Shown here: positions 18,415 to 27,694 of the stretch, one piece after another | Position numbering within the stretch: position 1 is the first letter of the stretch | Layout of the letters: every line of letters begins with the position of its first letter | NCBI GenBank assembly: GCA_913050215.1 | Contig: CAJXBG010000005.1 | Span: 1 to 64,000, forward strand | Source of the DNA: an uncultured Gammaproteobacteria bacterium | GTDB lineage: Bacteria > Pseudomonadota > Gammaproteobacteria > Pseudomonadales > Azotimanducaceae | Length of the DNA stretch: 64,000 nt | Direction: 5' to 3' | Notes under the pieces: model-generated | Databases searched by the model: none | What the model was told of the DNA's origin: nothing | What the model saw: the letters and a program-made list of their open reading frames with translations, nothing else | Made by a program: the position numbers and the translations under genes

Positions 18415-19929
18415 TCAGTCGGTCGCTTTTAGATCGGTATCAAGCATATTCTTCCCGAAACGCCTGCCCAGAAATTGTATTGTCATAAACAGAACAGCCA
18501 TCGCTAACAAAATAAGCCAAGGCGAATCGTATACCCCGGCACACAGAAAAGTCACAAAGGCCACACCTCCGGTTACCATCGCGTAATAAAACTGAGTTGA
18601 CACATGATCAATGTGCGGACAGTCGGCACCAATAGAAGCGAGTACGGTTGTGTCTGAGATGGGTGATGTGTGATCACCAAATAAGCCACCGCTCAGCACA
18701 GCACCAATGGTCATGTACAACGGCGCGTCAACGGCGACAGCCACAGGCACCGCCAACGTCATTAAAATCGCAAAAGTGCCCCAAGATGACCCAGTGGCTA
18801 TCGAGATAATAGCGCCCAGCACAAAGACAATCGCTGGTAACAACGCGGGATTCACATTCCCACCCACGAGGGTCGAAAGCACTTGCGCTGTACCGAGATC
18901 CTTAATCACCGAACTCAGCGACCAGGCTAGAATCAAAATGATGACCACAAAGACCATACTCTCAGCACCCCTGATAAACGTATTCAACGAATCGTTCATG
19001 GGTACGCTCTGATGTTTAAACATCAGATATGCACAAGCGATAGATGCAGACGCGTAAGCGATGGTCATGGTAGACCGAACATGAATACTTGTAAGTTCAT
19101 CGTTCATCGCATGCCATGCGAGCAAAACACCAATCAGGCCTAAGAGTATCGACAAGGGTACAACAAACAAAGAGAGCCGCGGCGGCACCGATGGGTCGTG
19201 ATCAGGCTCCGCAGCCTGACCCGGTGGATGCCGATCCTCAGAGAGGAAGTGCTGTTGAGCCTTCCCCATGGGGCCAAAATCACGTCCAGTAATGATAAAA
19301 AAGAGAACCGCTGACAGTGTAAGAATGGCGTAAAATTGAAAAGGCAGAACATTGATCAGTACCGAAAGCGCCGATTCTGTTAATCCTGCATCGCTATATG
19401 CCTGCTCTATCAAACCCATAATGTAAGCACCCCAGCCAATAAATGGGATCAATATACAAATTGGCGAAGCTGTAGAGTCTAGTATGTATGCCAACTTTTC
19501 CCTGCATATCTTGAGCTCGCGAAATATTGGTCGAAACAGCGGACCTATAATTAACGCATTTCCGGAATCTGTAAAAAAGATAGACATTCCCGAGGCCCAG
19601 CTAGCGAACTGTGCTTTTCTGGGACTGGATATAAAACGAGTCATTCCCCTCGCGAAAGCATGGGCACCACCAGAGACTTCGAGTAAACGGATGAACCCAC
19701 CAATTGCCATCATCGTAAAGATAATTTGAATGTTTGAGCCCACGGCTATCTGAACAAAAACGCGCTTTTCAATGAGGTCAAGTGTCGCGGCAAACGGATT
19801 GTAACCAACCAGAATCAAAGAACCGCTAAACACCCCGAGGCTAAGAGATACAATAATATTTCGGGTCCATATCGCCAATACAACGGTAAGCACCGGAGGT
19901 AGTAAAGAGAGAATGCCGTAACTATCCAT
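18415..19929 (-). CDS. Na+/H+ antiporter, NhaC family
   Basis: This 504-residue polytopic membrane protein has the NhaC pattern. It opens with LSLLPPVLTVVLAIWTRN, then GVFSGSL, a long cytosolic loop near 225-245, FTDSGNALIIGPLFRP, DSTASPICILIPFIGW, and the repeated block SSWGTFAILMTLA with GDHTSPISDTTVLAS near 395-430. Family members exchange Na+ for H+, or in some cases organic acids such as malate/lactate. Sodium homeostasis suits a marine host, but the exact cargo is inferred. It is convergent with the flavoprotein gene, with 1 base between their ends and no terminator visible. Confidence 0.9.
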   Translation of the reverse strand: MDSYGILSLLPPVLTVVLAIWTRNIIVSLSLGVFSGSLILVGYNPFAATLDLIEKRVFVQIAVGSNIQIIFTMMAIGGFIRLLEVSGGAHAFARGMTRFISSPRKAQFASWASGMSIFFTDSGNALIIGPLFRPIFRELKICREKLAYILDSTASPICILIPFIGWGAYIMGLIEQAYSDAGLTESALSVLINVLPFQFYAILTLSAVLFFIITGRDFGPMGKAQQHFLSEDRHPPGQAAEPDHDPSVPPRLSLFVVPLSILLGLIGVLLAWHAMNDELTSIHVRSTMTIAYASASIACAYLMFKHQSVPMNDSLNTFIRGAESMVFVVIILILAWSLSSVIKDLGTAQVLSTLVGGNVNPALLPAIVFVLGAIISIATGSSWGTFAILMTLAVPVAVAVDAPLYMTIGAVLSGGLFGDHTSPISDTTVLASIGADCPHIDHVSTQFYYAMVTGGVAFVTFLCAGVYDSPWLILLAMAVLFMTIQFLGRRFGKNMLDTDLKATD

Positions 19930-20065
19930 TCGCCCAACATAACCTGTTGTTAGGTGCCGTGCAATCTGAGAAGAAACACTAAAAAGAAAGGATAGGAAAG
20001 CACTGATTTTCTGCGTAGCCTTGCTATACTCATTTTCTCTGTCATTTTTTGTACTTTGTTCACCC

Positions 20066-20090
20066 TTAGTTTTTAGTTTTTAGTTTTTAG
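20066..20090 (+). repeat. Tandem 7-bp repeat in the leader of the Ca/Na antiporter gene
   Basis: TTAGTTT is repeated three times plus a partial fourth copy (TTAG), immediately before AGGG and the ATG at 20103. It forms a T-rich unstructured leader next to the likely ribosome site. Copy-number change by slippage could tune expression; that is inference. Confidence 0.7.
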
Positions 20091-20102
20091 GGACTCACAA
20101 AC

Positions 20103-21080
20103 ATGTTGTTGGCATTCGGGGCACTTGCCGCCGGTATCATTATCCTTATTTTTAGCGCCGACAAATTCGTCGAGGGTGCCGCCGTCGTCGCAAAACGTTT
20201 GGGTTTACCTTCTATTTTGATTGGCATGCTGGTGATCGGCTTCGGGAGTTCTGCCCCGGAAATGGTAATTTCAGCGCTTTCTTCCTATCAGGGTAATCCC
20301 AATCTGGCGCTGGGAAATGCCTTCGGTTCAAACATTACCAATATCGCATTAATTCTTGGGGTGACCGCGCTAATCAGCCCCATCTCGGTTGAATCTTCAG
20401 TACTGCAACGTGAATTACCTCTACTGGCTTTCGCAACAGCCACTGCCGCGGGTCTACTCTATCTAGATGGAAACCTCAGCCGTGTCGACGGCCTTATACT
20501 CATCGGATTATTTTCAATTATCATGGGTTGGTCAATCAGGGCAGGCATGCAATCCAACCAGGATAATCTTGCCGAAGTTGTAGAACAGGAATTCAGCGAA
20601 CCAATGAGCATGTCAAAAGCGCTCGTATTTCTGATAACGGGACTGATTTTTCTTGTGCTAAGTTCAAGATTGCTTGTCTGGGGCGGTGTCGAGATCGCAC
20701 AGGCACTCGGTGTGAGTGACCTCATTATCGGGCTAACAATTGTTGCTATCGGCACCTCACTACCTGAACTAGCCTCGTGCATTGCGGCGGTAAAAAAGAA
20801 CGAACATGCACTGGCACTGGGTAATGTTATTGGCTCGAATCTATTTAACACGACGATTGTCGTGGGAATTTCTGGGACCATCGCACCGACGGTAGTGGAG
20901 ACTGATTTACTCACTCGAGATATGCCAGTGCTGGCGATTTTAACCGCTGCACTTTTCATCATGGCTTATAGCTTTAACGGCCCAGGCACCGGGAAAATTA
21001 ATAAATTCGAAGCGGGTCTATTGCTCGTTGCCTACGTCGCATACAACACCAGCTTGGCAATTACCGCAGTCTCAAGATAA
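20103..21080 (+). CDS. Calcium/sodium antiporter, CaxA/YrbG type
   Basis: This 325-residue inner-membrane exchanger has the two inverted alpha-repeats of the Ca2+/cation antiporter superfamily. The first is visible as VIGFGSSAPEMVISALSS with ALGNAFGSNITNIALILG, the second as IVAIGTSLPELASCIAA with ALGNVIGSNLFNTTIVVG. The Glu residues of the two S-[AL]-P-E-[ML] motifs are the expected ion ligands. Length matches E. coli YrbG (325). The AGGG before the start is about 10 bases away. It is convergent with the kinase-like gene at 21110, with 29 bases between them. Confidence 0.92.
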   Translation: MLLAFGALAAGIIILIFSADKFVEGAAVVAKRLGLPSILIGMLVIGFGSSAPEMVISALSSYQGNPNLALGNAFGSNITNIALILGVTALISPISVESSVLQRELPLLAFATATAAGLLYLDGNLSRVDGLILIGLFSIIMGWSIRAGMQSNQDNLAEVVEQEFSEPMSMSKALVFLITGLIFLVLSSRLLVWGGVEIAQALGVSDLIIGLTIVAIGTSLPELASCIAAVKKNEHALALGNVIGSNLFNTTIVVGISGTIAPTVVETDLLTRDMPVLAILTAALFIMAYSFNGPGTGKINKFEAGLLLVAYVAYNTSLAITAVSR

Positions 21081-21109
21081 CATTTACCGCCTAACTCAAG
21101 TGAATTGAC

Positions 21110-22192
21110 CTACTTCAGCAGCTCAGCAGAACCCAAATCTGAAATTGCCGATAAATTACGTTCAAGCATACATTCTGCGAGCGCCTGCCCTCTCTCGTTA
21201 GCGAGGTCCAGCGTGCCACACACGGTAATTGGATAGATCAGGCAACCCAACACCATTCGACGATAATCACTCCAGCACTGTTCGAAACTGTAATCGGTGA
21301 CCCCCCCTTCTCGCAGTTTTTCAACATAAAACTCGACAAGCTGCTTCTCGATACGCTTTCTCACATCCGACTTCAAGCTTTGGCAAACGAAGTAAGTAAA
21401 ATCGAAGACCCCTTTACCGCAACCAGATATTTGCCAATCAAGAATGACAGCATCGAGACTATCCTTTGGATAAATAAAATTATCTTGTCGGAAGTCACCA
21501 TGGATGAATGTTTCCTGAGAGAACATGTTATTCGCCCAGACATCATGGTATTGCTCCCCAGTTCTAGTAAGAATTGAGCTGGACTCAGCATCAAGAAAAG
21601 CGCCAAAATTTTCTATCGTCGGCGTTAAACCTGGCATGTAGAGCAACGTTTGCAAACGCTCCGCCTCATGCACCGACATAAAGTCGTACATCCAGCTATG
21701 CTCAGGGCGTCTTACCTTACCCCAGTAGATCGCGTGCATACTGGCGATTCTTTCAATAGCGGAAAACGCCTCTTCCTCACTTGCACCTACTAATTGATCA
21801 TTAGGCGAAACATCACCAAGGTCTTCCATCAAAATAACACAGTCGTAGGTTTCGTCATTAACCTTGGCAAAATAACTTGCAGGTACGTTAAACGGAATCT
21901 GATCGGCTACCCTGTTATAGAAATTAGCCTCGCGGTTGTAAAAATCCAGAATTTTCGCGACCTCACGATTTTCATTCTGTGCCGCAATCTTGGCGATGAT
22001 GACAGAAGGCATATCCTCGGGGGATTCGAAGGTCATCTCGAGACGGGCGAGCTCGCCCATTAAACCTACGCCGGCGCCAATCACACCGAGATTGACATCG
22101 GTGACAGAAGATTTGATCGAACCATTGGCCCGCAAAGCTTGAGTCAGCCATGCTGGTGTTATTTGAGAAACGTTCGCTACTACATCAACCAT
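21110..22192 (-). CDS. Phosphotransferase-family protein (ecdysteroid/choline kinase-like)
   Basis: The 360-residue protein has the aminoglycoside phosphotransferase-like fold. The catalytic loop is FIHGDFRQDNFIY (catalytic Asp and Asn), and the metal Asp is in AVILDWQISG. The N-terminal block VIGAGVGLMGELARLEM is a degenerate nucleotide loop, and the whole resembles the EcKinase/DUF1679 group. Bacterial members are common near lipid and aromatic catabolic genes, but their substrates are unknown. The ATG at 22192 has GAGGG 5 bases upstream and is preferred to a GTG at 22207. Confidence 0.8.
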   Translation of the reverse strand: MVDVVANVSQITPAWLTQALRANGSIKSSVTDVNLGVIGAGVGLMGELARLEMTFESPEDMPSVIIAKIAAQNENREVAKILDFYNREANFYNRVADQIPFNVPASYFAKVNDETYDCVILMEDLGDVSPNDQLVGASEEEAFSAIERIASMHAIYWGKVRRPEHSWMYDFMSVHEAERLQTLLYMPGLTPTIENFGAFLDAESSSILTRTGEQYHDVWANNMFSQETFIHGDFRQDNFIYPKDSLDAVILDWQISGCGKGVFDFTYFVCQSLKSDVRKRIEKQLVEFYVEKLREGGVTDYSFEQCWSDYRRMVLGCLIYPITVCGTLDLANERGQALAECMLERNLSAISDLGSAELLK

Positions 22193-22285
22193 ACTAACCC
22201 TCACCACTAAAGCTGTTGCTCAATAGTAGGCAGGATAGATGGAGGAAGCAATGCCTAAATCAAGGGTTTCTAGGCCGTTTGTCGA

Positions 22286-23089
22286 TTAAAAAAAATGTTT
22301 AACTTTATCTTTATAAGACCTGCTCATTTTTACTGCTGAGCCATTATTCAGCTTCAAATAAAACTCGCCGTTCATATGAGAGCAGACTTTAACCACTCGC
22401 TCGAGGTTAACGATCGTGCTGCGATGCACCCTTTGAAATGTCGAAGGATCGAGCTGCGCCTCAAGATCTTTCATGGTGATTCTCATCACGTGAGTACAAT
22501 CGTTAGCATGAACACACATATAATCACCGGCCGCATCGACCCAGTCGATGTCTTTGGTTTCGACAAGGGTTGTTTCACCACCATCTTTGATCGCTATTCT
22601 TTCCGGGTAAGACTTGACCCCCGAGTGATCTTTAAGCAGTTGCGCAACTGATGTTTCGGACTTGCCGGTAATGCTGATAATCAGCTCCAGCAGGCGCTGC
22701 TTGTCTGTGATACTGCCTTTGCGCTGGAGATGCTCTTGAGCACGTTTAACCGCATCCGTAAGCCGTTCATCGTCTATCGGTTTGAGCAAATAGTCCACCG
22801 CATGCACATCGAATGCTTCAACCGCGTATTGATCGAAAGCTGTGACAAATACGACCAGAGGCATATTGTCTTGTTGCAAATTGCTAACAACGTCAAATCC
22901 GCTCATACCGGGCATCTGTATATCCAGAAACATGATATCGGGTTTTAACTCAGTGACTGAATTTAGTGCTTCTTTACCATTGACGCATTCACCAACGATT
23001 TCAATACCAGCAATTTGTTCCAACCGGATTCTTAGTCCTTTTCTCGCCAGTGACTCGTCGTCAACCACAATTGCTCTGAGTGCTTCCAT
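22286..23089 (-). CDS. LytTR-family response regulator
   Basis: The protein has 267 residues. Residues 5-120 form a receiver domain with acidic pair Asp10-Asp11, phospho-acceptor Asp56 (FLDIQMPG) and Lys103 (YLLKPID). Residues ~165-267 are a LytTR DNA-binding domain, marked by DWVDAAGDYMCVHA and FQRVHRSTIVNL. It follows the sensor kinase gene by 10 bases and is surely its partner. LytTR regulators bind direct repeats near promoters; none was pinned down. The plausible target is the divergent MFS gene or the operon itself. Confidence 0.92.
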   Translation of the reverse strand: MEALRAIVVDDESLARKGLRIRLEQIAGIEIVGECVNGKEALNSVTELKPDIMFLDIQMPGMSGFDVVSNLQQDNMPLVVFVTAFDQYAVEAFDVHAVDYLLKPIDDERLTDAVKRAQEHLQRKGSITDKQRLLELIISITGKSETSVAQLLKDHSGVKSYPERIAIKDGGETTLVETKDIDWVDAAGDYMCVHANDCTHVMRITMKDLEAQLDPSTFQRVHRSTIVNLERVVKVCSHMNGEFYLKLNNGSAVKMSRSYKDKVKHFF

Positions 23090-23099
23090 CGATATTCCC

Positions 23100-24173
23100 C
23101 TACTCGGTCTCGAAAGGTATCCGAATTTCTATCATCAGGCCCGAAGGTAGTGCCTGATTAAATTTGATTGAATGCCGGAGACCATAAATTGCCTCTAACC
23201 GCTCTTTTGTGTTCACGATGCCGACCCCATTGAAAACAGGCATTTGCCCGCTGATGAATTCTATGCCGGGTCCATTGTCACTCACCTCAAGTAATAGGTT
23301 GCCCGCGGCGGCTCGAGCGCCGATAGTGATCTTGCCCCCTTTTTCACTATTAGCAACGGCATATTTTATCGAGTTTTCAACAAGTGGCTGCAACAGCAGA
23401 CTCGGTACCAGAGCTGTCTTAACTTCGTCTTCAACATTGAATTCCAACTGCAGCCGCTCATCAAACCTTACCTTTTCGATTTCGAGGTAGAGCTTCATGG
23501 TGTTAATTTCATGGTCGATATCGACTTTCCCCATCGGATCTTTATCCAGAGAATAGCGGAGAAAGTTACTCAGTTTGCTGAGCATTTCGTTGGCAATTTT
23601 GTTATCTCCGGACAGGATCAAAGTTGATATAGCATTCAAGGTATTGAACAGGAAGTGAGGGTTGAGTTGATAACGCAGCATGCGTAACTGCGCTTCGTGC
23701 GCCATGCTCTCGGCTTTAATGCTCTTCTGAACCTGTTGCTGGAGCAGACGATAGAACTTGAGTGCGAAATAGAGCCCACTCCAGCAAAGAATAAGGAAGT
23801 AGGAATAGCCGATGATGCCGCTAAAGTATGCAAGCTGACCATAGGCCTCAACAGCTCGATAGTCATCATAATAGGCGAATTGAAAGTAATTTTTAACTGG
23901 CTGCCAAATAGCGGCCATTAGATAAGAGGCTCCCACAACAACCATGATTCTGGTTCTGATCGGATGTTCCCACACCGCTTGATAAATATATCGCAAGCCG
24001 GTCGTCAGAATAAGTCCTGCCAGGGCTTGCACGCCTAACAACGTGACCCGCTCAAGTGGTTGGCCCCAGTAGAAGTCGCGAATCGTAAATAGCACAACCC
24101 ATCCGCTCCAGCCAACAATTTGCAGCGTCCAAAACTGATAATTGCTGTTGGTAGGTAGTTCGTTTAGTTTCAT
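23100..24173 (-). CDS. LytS-type sensor histidine kinase
   Basis: This is a 357-residue membrane kinase. Four hydrophobic segments lie in residues ~14-135. A coiled linker then leads to the His_kinase domain, with phospho-acceptor His173 in QLNPHFLFNTLNAIS. The ATPase domain has LLLQPLVENSIKYAV (N box) and VSDNGPGI, then GVGIVNTKERL (G boxes). No separate extracellular sensor domain is visible, so the signal is probably sensed in or near the membrane. It is co-transcribed with the LytTR regulator downstream. The family includes AlgZ/LytS/YehU-type kinases. Confidence 0.92.
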   Translation of the reverse strand: MKLNELPTNSNYQFWTLQIVGWSGWVVLFTIRDFYWGQPLERVTLLGVQALAGLILTTGLRYIYQAVWEHPIRTRIMVVVGASYLMAAIWQPVKNYFQFAYYDDYRAVEAYGQLAYFSGIIGYSYFLILCWSGLYFALKFYRLLQQQVQKSIKAESMAHEAQLRMLRYQLNPHFLFNTLNAISTLILSGDNKIANEMLSKLSNFLRYSLDKDPMGKVDIDHEINTMKLYLEIEKVRFDERLQLEFNVEDEVKTALVPSLLLQPLVENSIKYAVANSEKGGKITIGARAAAGNLLLEVSDNGPGIEFISGQMPVFNGVGIVNTKERLEAIYGLRHSIKFNQALPSGLMIEIRIPFETE

Positions 24174-24360
24174 ATGATGAAGAGCGCACCCGCAGCGTTA
24201 GGTTGATGGGAAGCAACAGAATGGACGATCGATTATAACGCATATCAACCTTTTCTTTGCGGTTATAGCGACCCTCTGAGCGCCAAAAACACTCGGTTCA
24301 TCGCAGCTCTCTTGTAATCAGTATTTTCGGACAGCGTTATCATCACTCTGGTCTGCTATA

Positions 24361-25635
24361 TTGACCGCTGGAAATTCAGTGGCAATAAACGTGATCGAAT
24401 TCAGCGGGCGTCTTGGTGCGCTTAAATATCCCTTTTTTCGTCGATACTGGCTAGGGTCATTTGCGTCGGTTGGCGCCACGCAGTTGCAGGTGATGGCGCT
24501 CGGGTGGTTATTGTTCGAGTTGACAGAATCAACGCTGATGCTCGGCTATCTCGGCGCTGCAGCATCTATACCTACCCTTGCCATGACGCTTTTTGGCGGC
24601 GCCCTCGCCGACTCTATCGACAAGCGCAAGCTCATGCTGGGCACATCCTTTCTGATGACCTTGCTGCTCGCCTGGCTCGCAGTGCTGGATTATCTTGAGA
24701 TCGTCACGCCATGGCACATTATTGTGATCGCCGCAGCGATCTCTTTTATTACCGGGTTCGACTGGCCGGCAAGAACGGCGATCATGCCCTCTTTGATTGA
24801 ACGCGATGAAATGTTCAGCGCGGTCGCCCTGAGCGCAATCGTCTGGCAAAGCTCACGAATGATCGTACCGGCCTTGGGCGGGCTTATATTGGTTGTCGCC
24901 GATACTTGGGTTGCTTTTGTCCTCTGTACGGCCGGTTTTTTCTCAATGTTCCTCGTCATGCTCAGTATGAATCTAAAGCTGCCGGGGCTTTCCTTTCAAG
25001 GCTCGCCGCTTGAAAAAGTCGCAGAGGGCGTCAGGTTCATCTGGCATGAACCGACATTTCTAATACTCACGATTCTAAGTTTTGCCGCGATGGGTTTTGG
25101 CTTTGCCTATATACAACTAATGCCAGCTTTCAGCGCAATACTCAGCTTGGACGAATCCGGCTACGGTTTTTTGATCTCAGCAACAGGCTTTGGTTCTGTT
25201 GCGGGCACCCTTCTAATTGGTGACTTTCAACGCTCAAAAAATCTTGGTCGCCTGATGCTAGCAACCGCGCTAGCTTCCTGCTTTTTTCTGTACGGGTTCA
25301 CCGCCATGACCAGCATATTCAAGCACTCTGATCTCGCCTTCGCAATTTGTATCGGTTGCGTTTTTGCTGCCTCTGCACTCAATTCAATGTTCATGATAAT
25401 GGCGCTTACGGTGCTGCAACTTAGGGTCCCCGAGGAATTAAGGGGAAGAGTGCTGGGTATTCATGGGATGTGCTACAGCTTTGGTCCTCTCGGCGGGTTG
25501 GCAGCCGGAGCGCTCGCAGGTTATGTTACGACCTCAGGGGCAATTGCTGTCCTCGCAAGTTGTTACGTCGCTTTGATCGCTGTCATTGCGCTACGCTACA
25601 GTGTCATACGGAATCTCAGCGGTCAGACGACCTAA
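24361..25635 (+). CDS. MFS transporter, MFS_3 (EntS-like exporter) type
   Basis: This protein of about 424 residues has 12 predicted membrane segments and the MFS_3 pattern: YPFFRRYWLGSFASVGATQLQ at the N-terminus, GGALADSIDKRKLML as the loop 2-3 motif, and RVPEELRGRVLGIHGMCYS before the last helices. These resemble EntS-like and tetracycline-type exporters. The start is uncertain: TTG 24361, GTG 24379 and GTG 24391 are all in frame. It is divergent from the LytS/LytR pair, which makes it a plausible target of that system. It overlaps the convergent hydrolase gene by 4 bases. Confidence 0.82.
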   Translation: MTAGNSVAINVIEFSGRLGALKYPFFRRYWLGSFASVGATQLQVMALGWLLFELTESTLMLGYLGAAASIPTLAMTLFGGALADSIDKRKLMLGTSFLMTLLLAWLAVLDYLEIVTPWHIIVIAAAISFITGFDWPARTAIMPSLIERDEMFSAVALSAIVWQSSRMIVPALGGLILVVADTWVAFVLCTAGFFSMFLVMLSMNLKLPGLSFQGSPLEKVAEGVRFIWHEPTFLILTILSFAAMGFGFAYIQLMPAFSAILSLDESGYGFLISATGFGSVAGTLLIGDFQRSKNLGRLMLATALASCFFLYGFTAMTSIFKHSDLAFAICIGCVFAASALNSMFMIMALTVLQLRVPEELRGRVLGIHGMCYSFGPLGGLAAGALAGYVTTSGAIAVLASCYVALIAVIALRYSVIRNLSGQTT

Positions 25636-26432
25636 GCTGTTATGTCAACAACACCATATTGCATAAACTTGTCAATCGCATCACTCACACCATCGGGCTC
25701 ATGTATCGCCACTTCATGACCCGCGTGCGCAAAAACCTGAAGGGTCGCACGAGGTAGAGCGCGATAATCCTCTATATTTGACGCCAGCAATGCGTCAACA
25801 GCTCCTGCCAACATCATCGTGGGTACGTTGATTTCTGCAAGTTTGTCAGCCGCGCGTAAAGCAAACATCGACCTCATGCTACCCAACAGGTGCCCTTCTG
25901 AAACCCTCATGAGATGATCAACCCGAGACTCAAACCAATCGTCTGTCTGAACATCCGGTCTAAATCTCGTCGCCAGCATGTCTGCCTTAAAGAAATCCCT
26001 GTTGTTATCCCTTCTCGCTTTCAATCTCGCTTCGATGTACTCAGGATCTGGCTCTCCTTGACCACCACCAGCAGGAATCGGCGCCATCAGCACCAACTTG
26101 TTTAGTCGAGCAGCATGGTTTAACGCCAACAGAAACCCAATACCACCACCCATGCTGTGACCTGCATAGGTGAAACGGGTAATACCAAGATAGTCCATCA
26201 TGCCAACGACGTCGCTAGTGTATTGCTCGAGGTTATAACCATCACTCGTGTCTTCACTTTCACCAGACCCCCGGCACTCCATCAGTATGACGCGATAGCG
26301 GTCTTTAAGCCGCTCTGCAACGGGCATCCAGTTTGCCCGGGATGCTGTATAGCCATGGTGTAGCAGTATAGGCTCACCCTCTCCCATTGAGTCGTACCAA
26401 AGTTTGGCGCCATTAATCATCGCGTGTGGCAT
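25632..26432 (-). CDS. Alpha/beta hydrolase
   Basis: The 266-residue cytosolic hydrolase has oxyanion-hole block LLHHGYTAS (about 23-31) and nucleophile elbow AGHSMGGG with Ser93. The acid is likely the Asp in AGAVDALLASN, and the catalytic His is in AHAGHEVAIHEP near the end. It could be an esterase, lactonase or C-C hydrolase; the sequence does not discriminate. It is the last gene of a likely leftward operon with the aminotransferase (37-base gap), saccharopine dehydrogenase and SnoaL-like genes. Confidence 0.85.
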   Translation of the reverse strand: MPHAMINGAKLWYDSMGEGEPILLHHGYTASRANWMPVAERLKDRYRVILMECRGSGESEDTSDGYNLEQYTSDVVGMMDYLGITRFTYAGHSMGGGIGFLLALNHAARLNKLVLMAPIPAGGGQGEPDPEYIEARLKARRDNNRDFFKADMLATRFRPDVQTDDWFESRVDHLMRVSEGHLLGSMRSMFALRAADKLAEINVPTMMLAGAVDALLASNIEDYRALPRATLQVFAHAGHEVAIHEPDGVSDAIDKFMQYGVVDITA

Positions 26433-26469
26433 ATTAGGTTTCCGCCTTTAATCCGTTTTTATTTAATTT

Positions 26470-27621
26470 TTATCCGAACAGAGAAGTGAATTTCACCGCC
26501 TCATTGCTGGTTCGACTTTCGCGAACACACTGAGCCAAAACCGGAATCCCCTCGACGATGAGGTCATCAGGCACGTGCCCAAAAGCCAGCCTGATGTAAG
26601 GATCATTTTTTCGGTCTATGTGGAAAGCCGCTCCTGGCGCAAAGAACACTTTTCTTTCGCGGCTTACTGCCATTAACTTATCCATATCGACATCTTCTGG
26701 CAATCTCACCCACATAAATAAACCACCTGCGGGTTTCGACCAGACGCAAATATCTGCCAATTGTTTTTGTAGTCCGGCATCAACCAGATCTAACTTATTT
26801 TTGAGCACTGGGTTTGCTATCTCACAATGGTCCCAAATGCCATCTTTATAAAATTCAGCGACGACCGAGGCGGCAAAATAGTTACTGCCAGCATCAAAAC
26901 GTTTAGACACGATGTCCGAGAATAAGGGTTCCCTAGCATGCAGATAGCCGAGCCTAACGCCAGGCGCGAGAATCTTAGACAAAGAACCAATGTAGATATG
27001 TTTCAATCCGTCGTCCATCGCGAACATTGAGGGCACTTTCTCCCCAGTGAAATGTACATCCCCATAGCAGTTATCTTCTACGAGCGGAATATCATAATCC
27101 GCGGCAATTCGAATGAGCGCTTCTTTTCGTGAGCGGGGCATCATCGTACCTGTTGGATTTTGATACGTGGTTAAGGGATAAATGAAGCGCGGTAATGTAC
27201 CCTGGTCAGACAGTTGCGCTAGTGTCTCTTTCAGCGCATCCATTCGCATTCCATCATCATCTAGAGGAATACCAACCATCTTAAGTCCGATGCCCTTATA
27301 AGCACCAATAGTGCCGGAGTAGGTATACTCCTCGGTAATAACAATATCGTCTTTGCCCTGCATCAGCGCCTGCCCGACAAGAGTCACTGCCTGCATTGAT
27401 CCATTGGTAATCGCAATGAGATCCTTTGATACCTCAACGCCTTCTCGCTGACTCTCTCGCTCCGCCATCAGTGCCCGAAGACCCTCATGACCCAGATTAC
27501 CCGGATACTTGTTATAAGCGTCGTGCTCGGCCTCAATGGCTCTCAGCGCGGCTTGCTTGAAAGCCTCTACAGGGAACGTTTCGGGGTTGGTTTGACCTAC
27601 AGCAAAATCATAGACAGGCAT
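26470..27621 (-). CDS. PLP-dependent class I/II aminotransferase, 2-aminoadipate type
   Basis: This is a 383-residue fold-type I aminotransferase of the LysN/2-aminoadipate transaminase group that also forms the C-terminal part of MocR regulators; here no DNA-binding domain is fused. Asn155 in TTYQNPTG and Asp183 in LVEDNCYGD hold the cofactor. The Schiff-base lysine is Lys216 in GSLSKILAPGVRLGYL. The gene sits 73 bases downstream of a saccharopine dehydrogenase gene. Together they suggest lysine/2-aminoadipate metabolism, though enzymes of this group also accept many other amino acids. Confidence 0.88.
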   Translation of the reverse strand: MPVYDFAVGQTNPETFPVEAFKQAALRAIEAEHDAYNKYPGNLGHEGLRALMAERESQREGVEVSKDLIAITNGSMQAVTLVGQALMQGKDDIVITEEYTYSGTIGAYKGIGLKMVGIPLDDDGMRMDALKETLAQLSDQGTLPRFIYPLTTYQNPTGTMMPRSRKEALIRIAADYDIPLVEDNCYGDVHFTGEKVPSMFAMDDGLKHIYIGSLSKILAPGVRLGYLHAREPLFSDIVSKRFDAGSNYFAASVVAEFYKDGIWDHCEIANPVLKNKLDLVDAGLQKQLADICVWSKPAGGLFMWVRLPEDVDMDKLMAVSRERKVFFAPGAAFHIDRKNDPYIRLAFGHVPDDLIVEGIPVLAQCVRESRTSNEAVKFTSLFG

Positions 27622-27694
27622 GAAAGCTCCCGGAAAGCAGTTTAGTTTGGCTGATTATTTCAGATAACCTCACCCCTTTACCAGCGGATTGATC

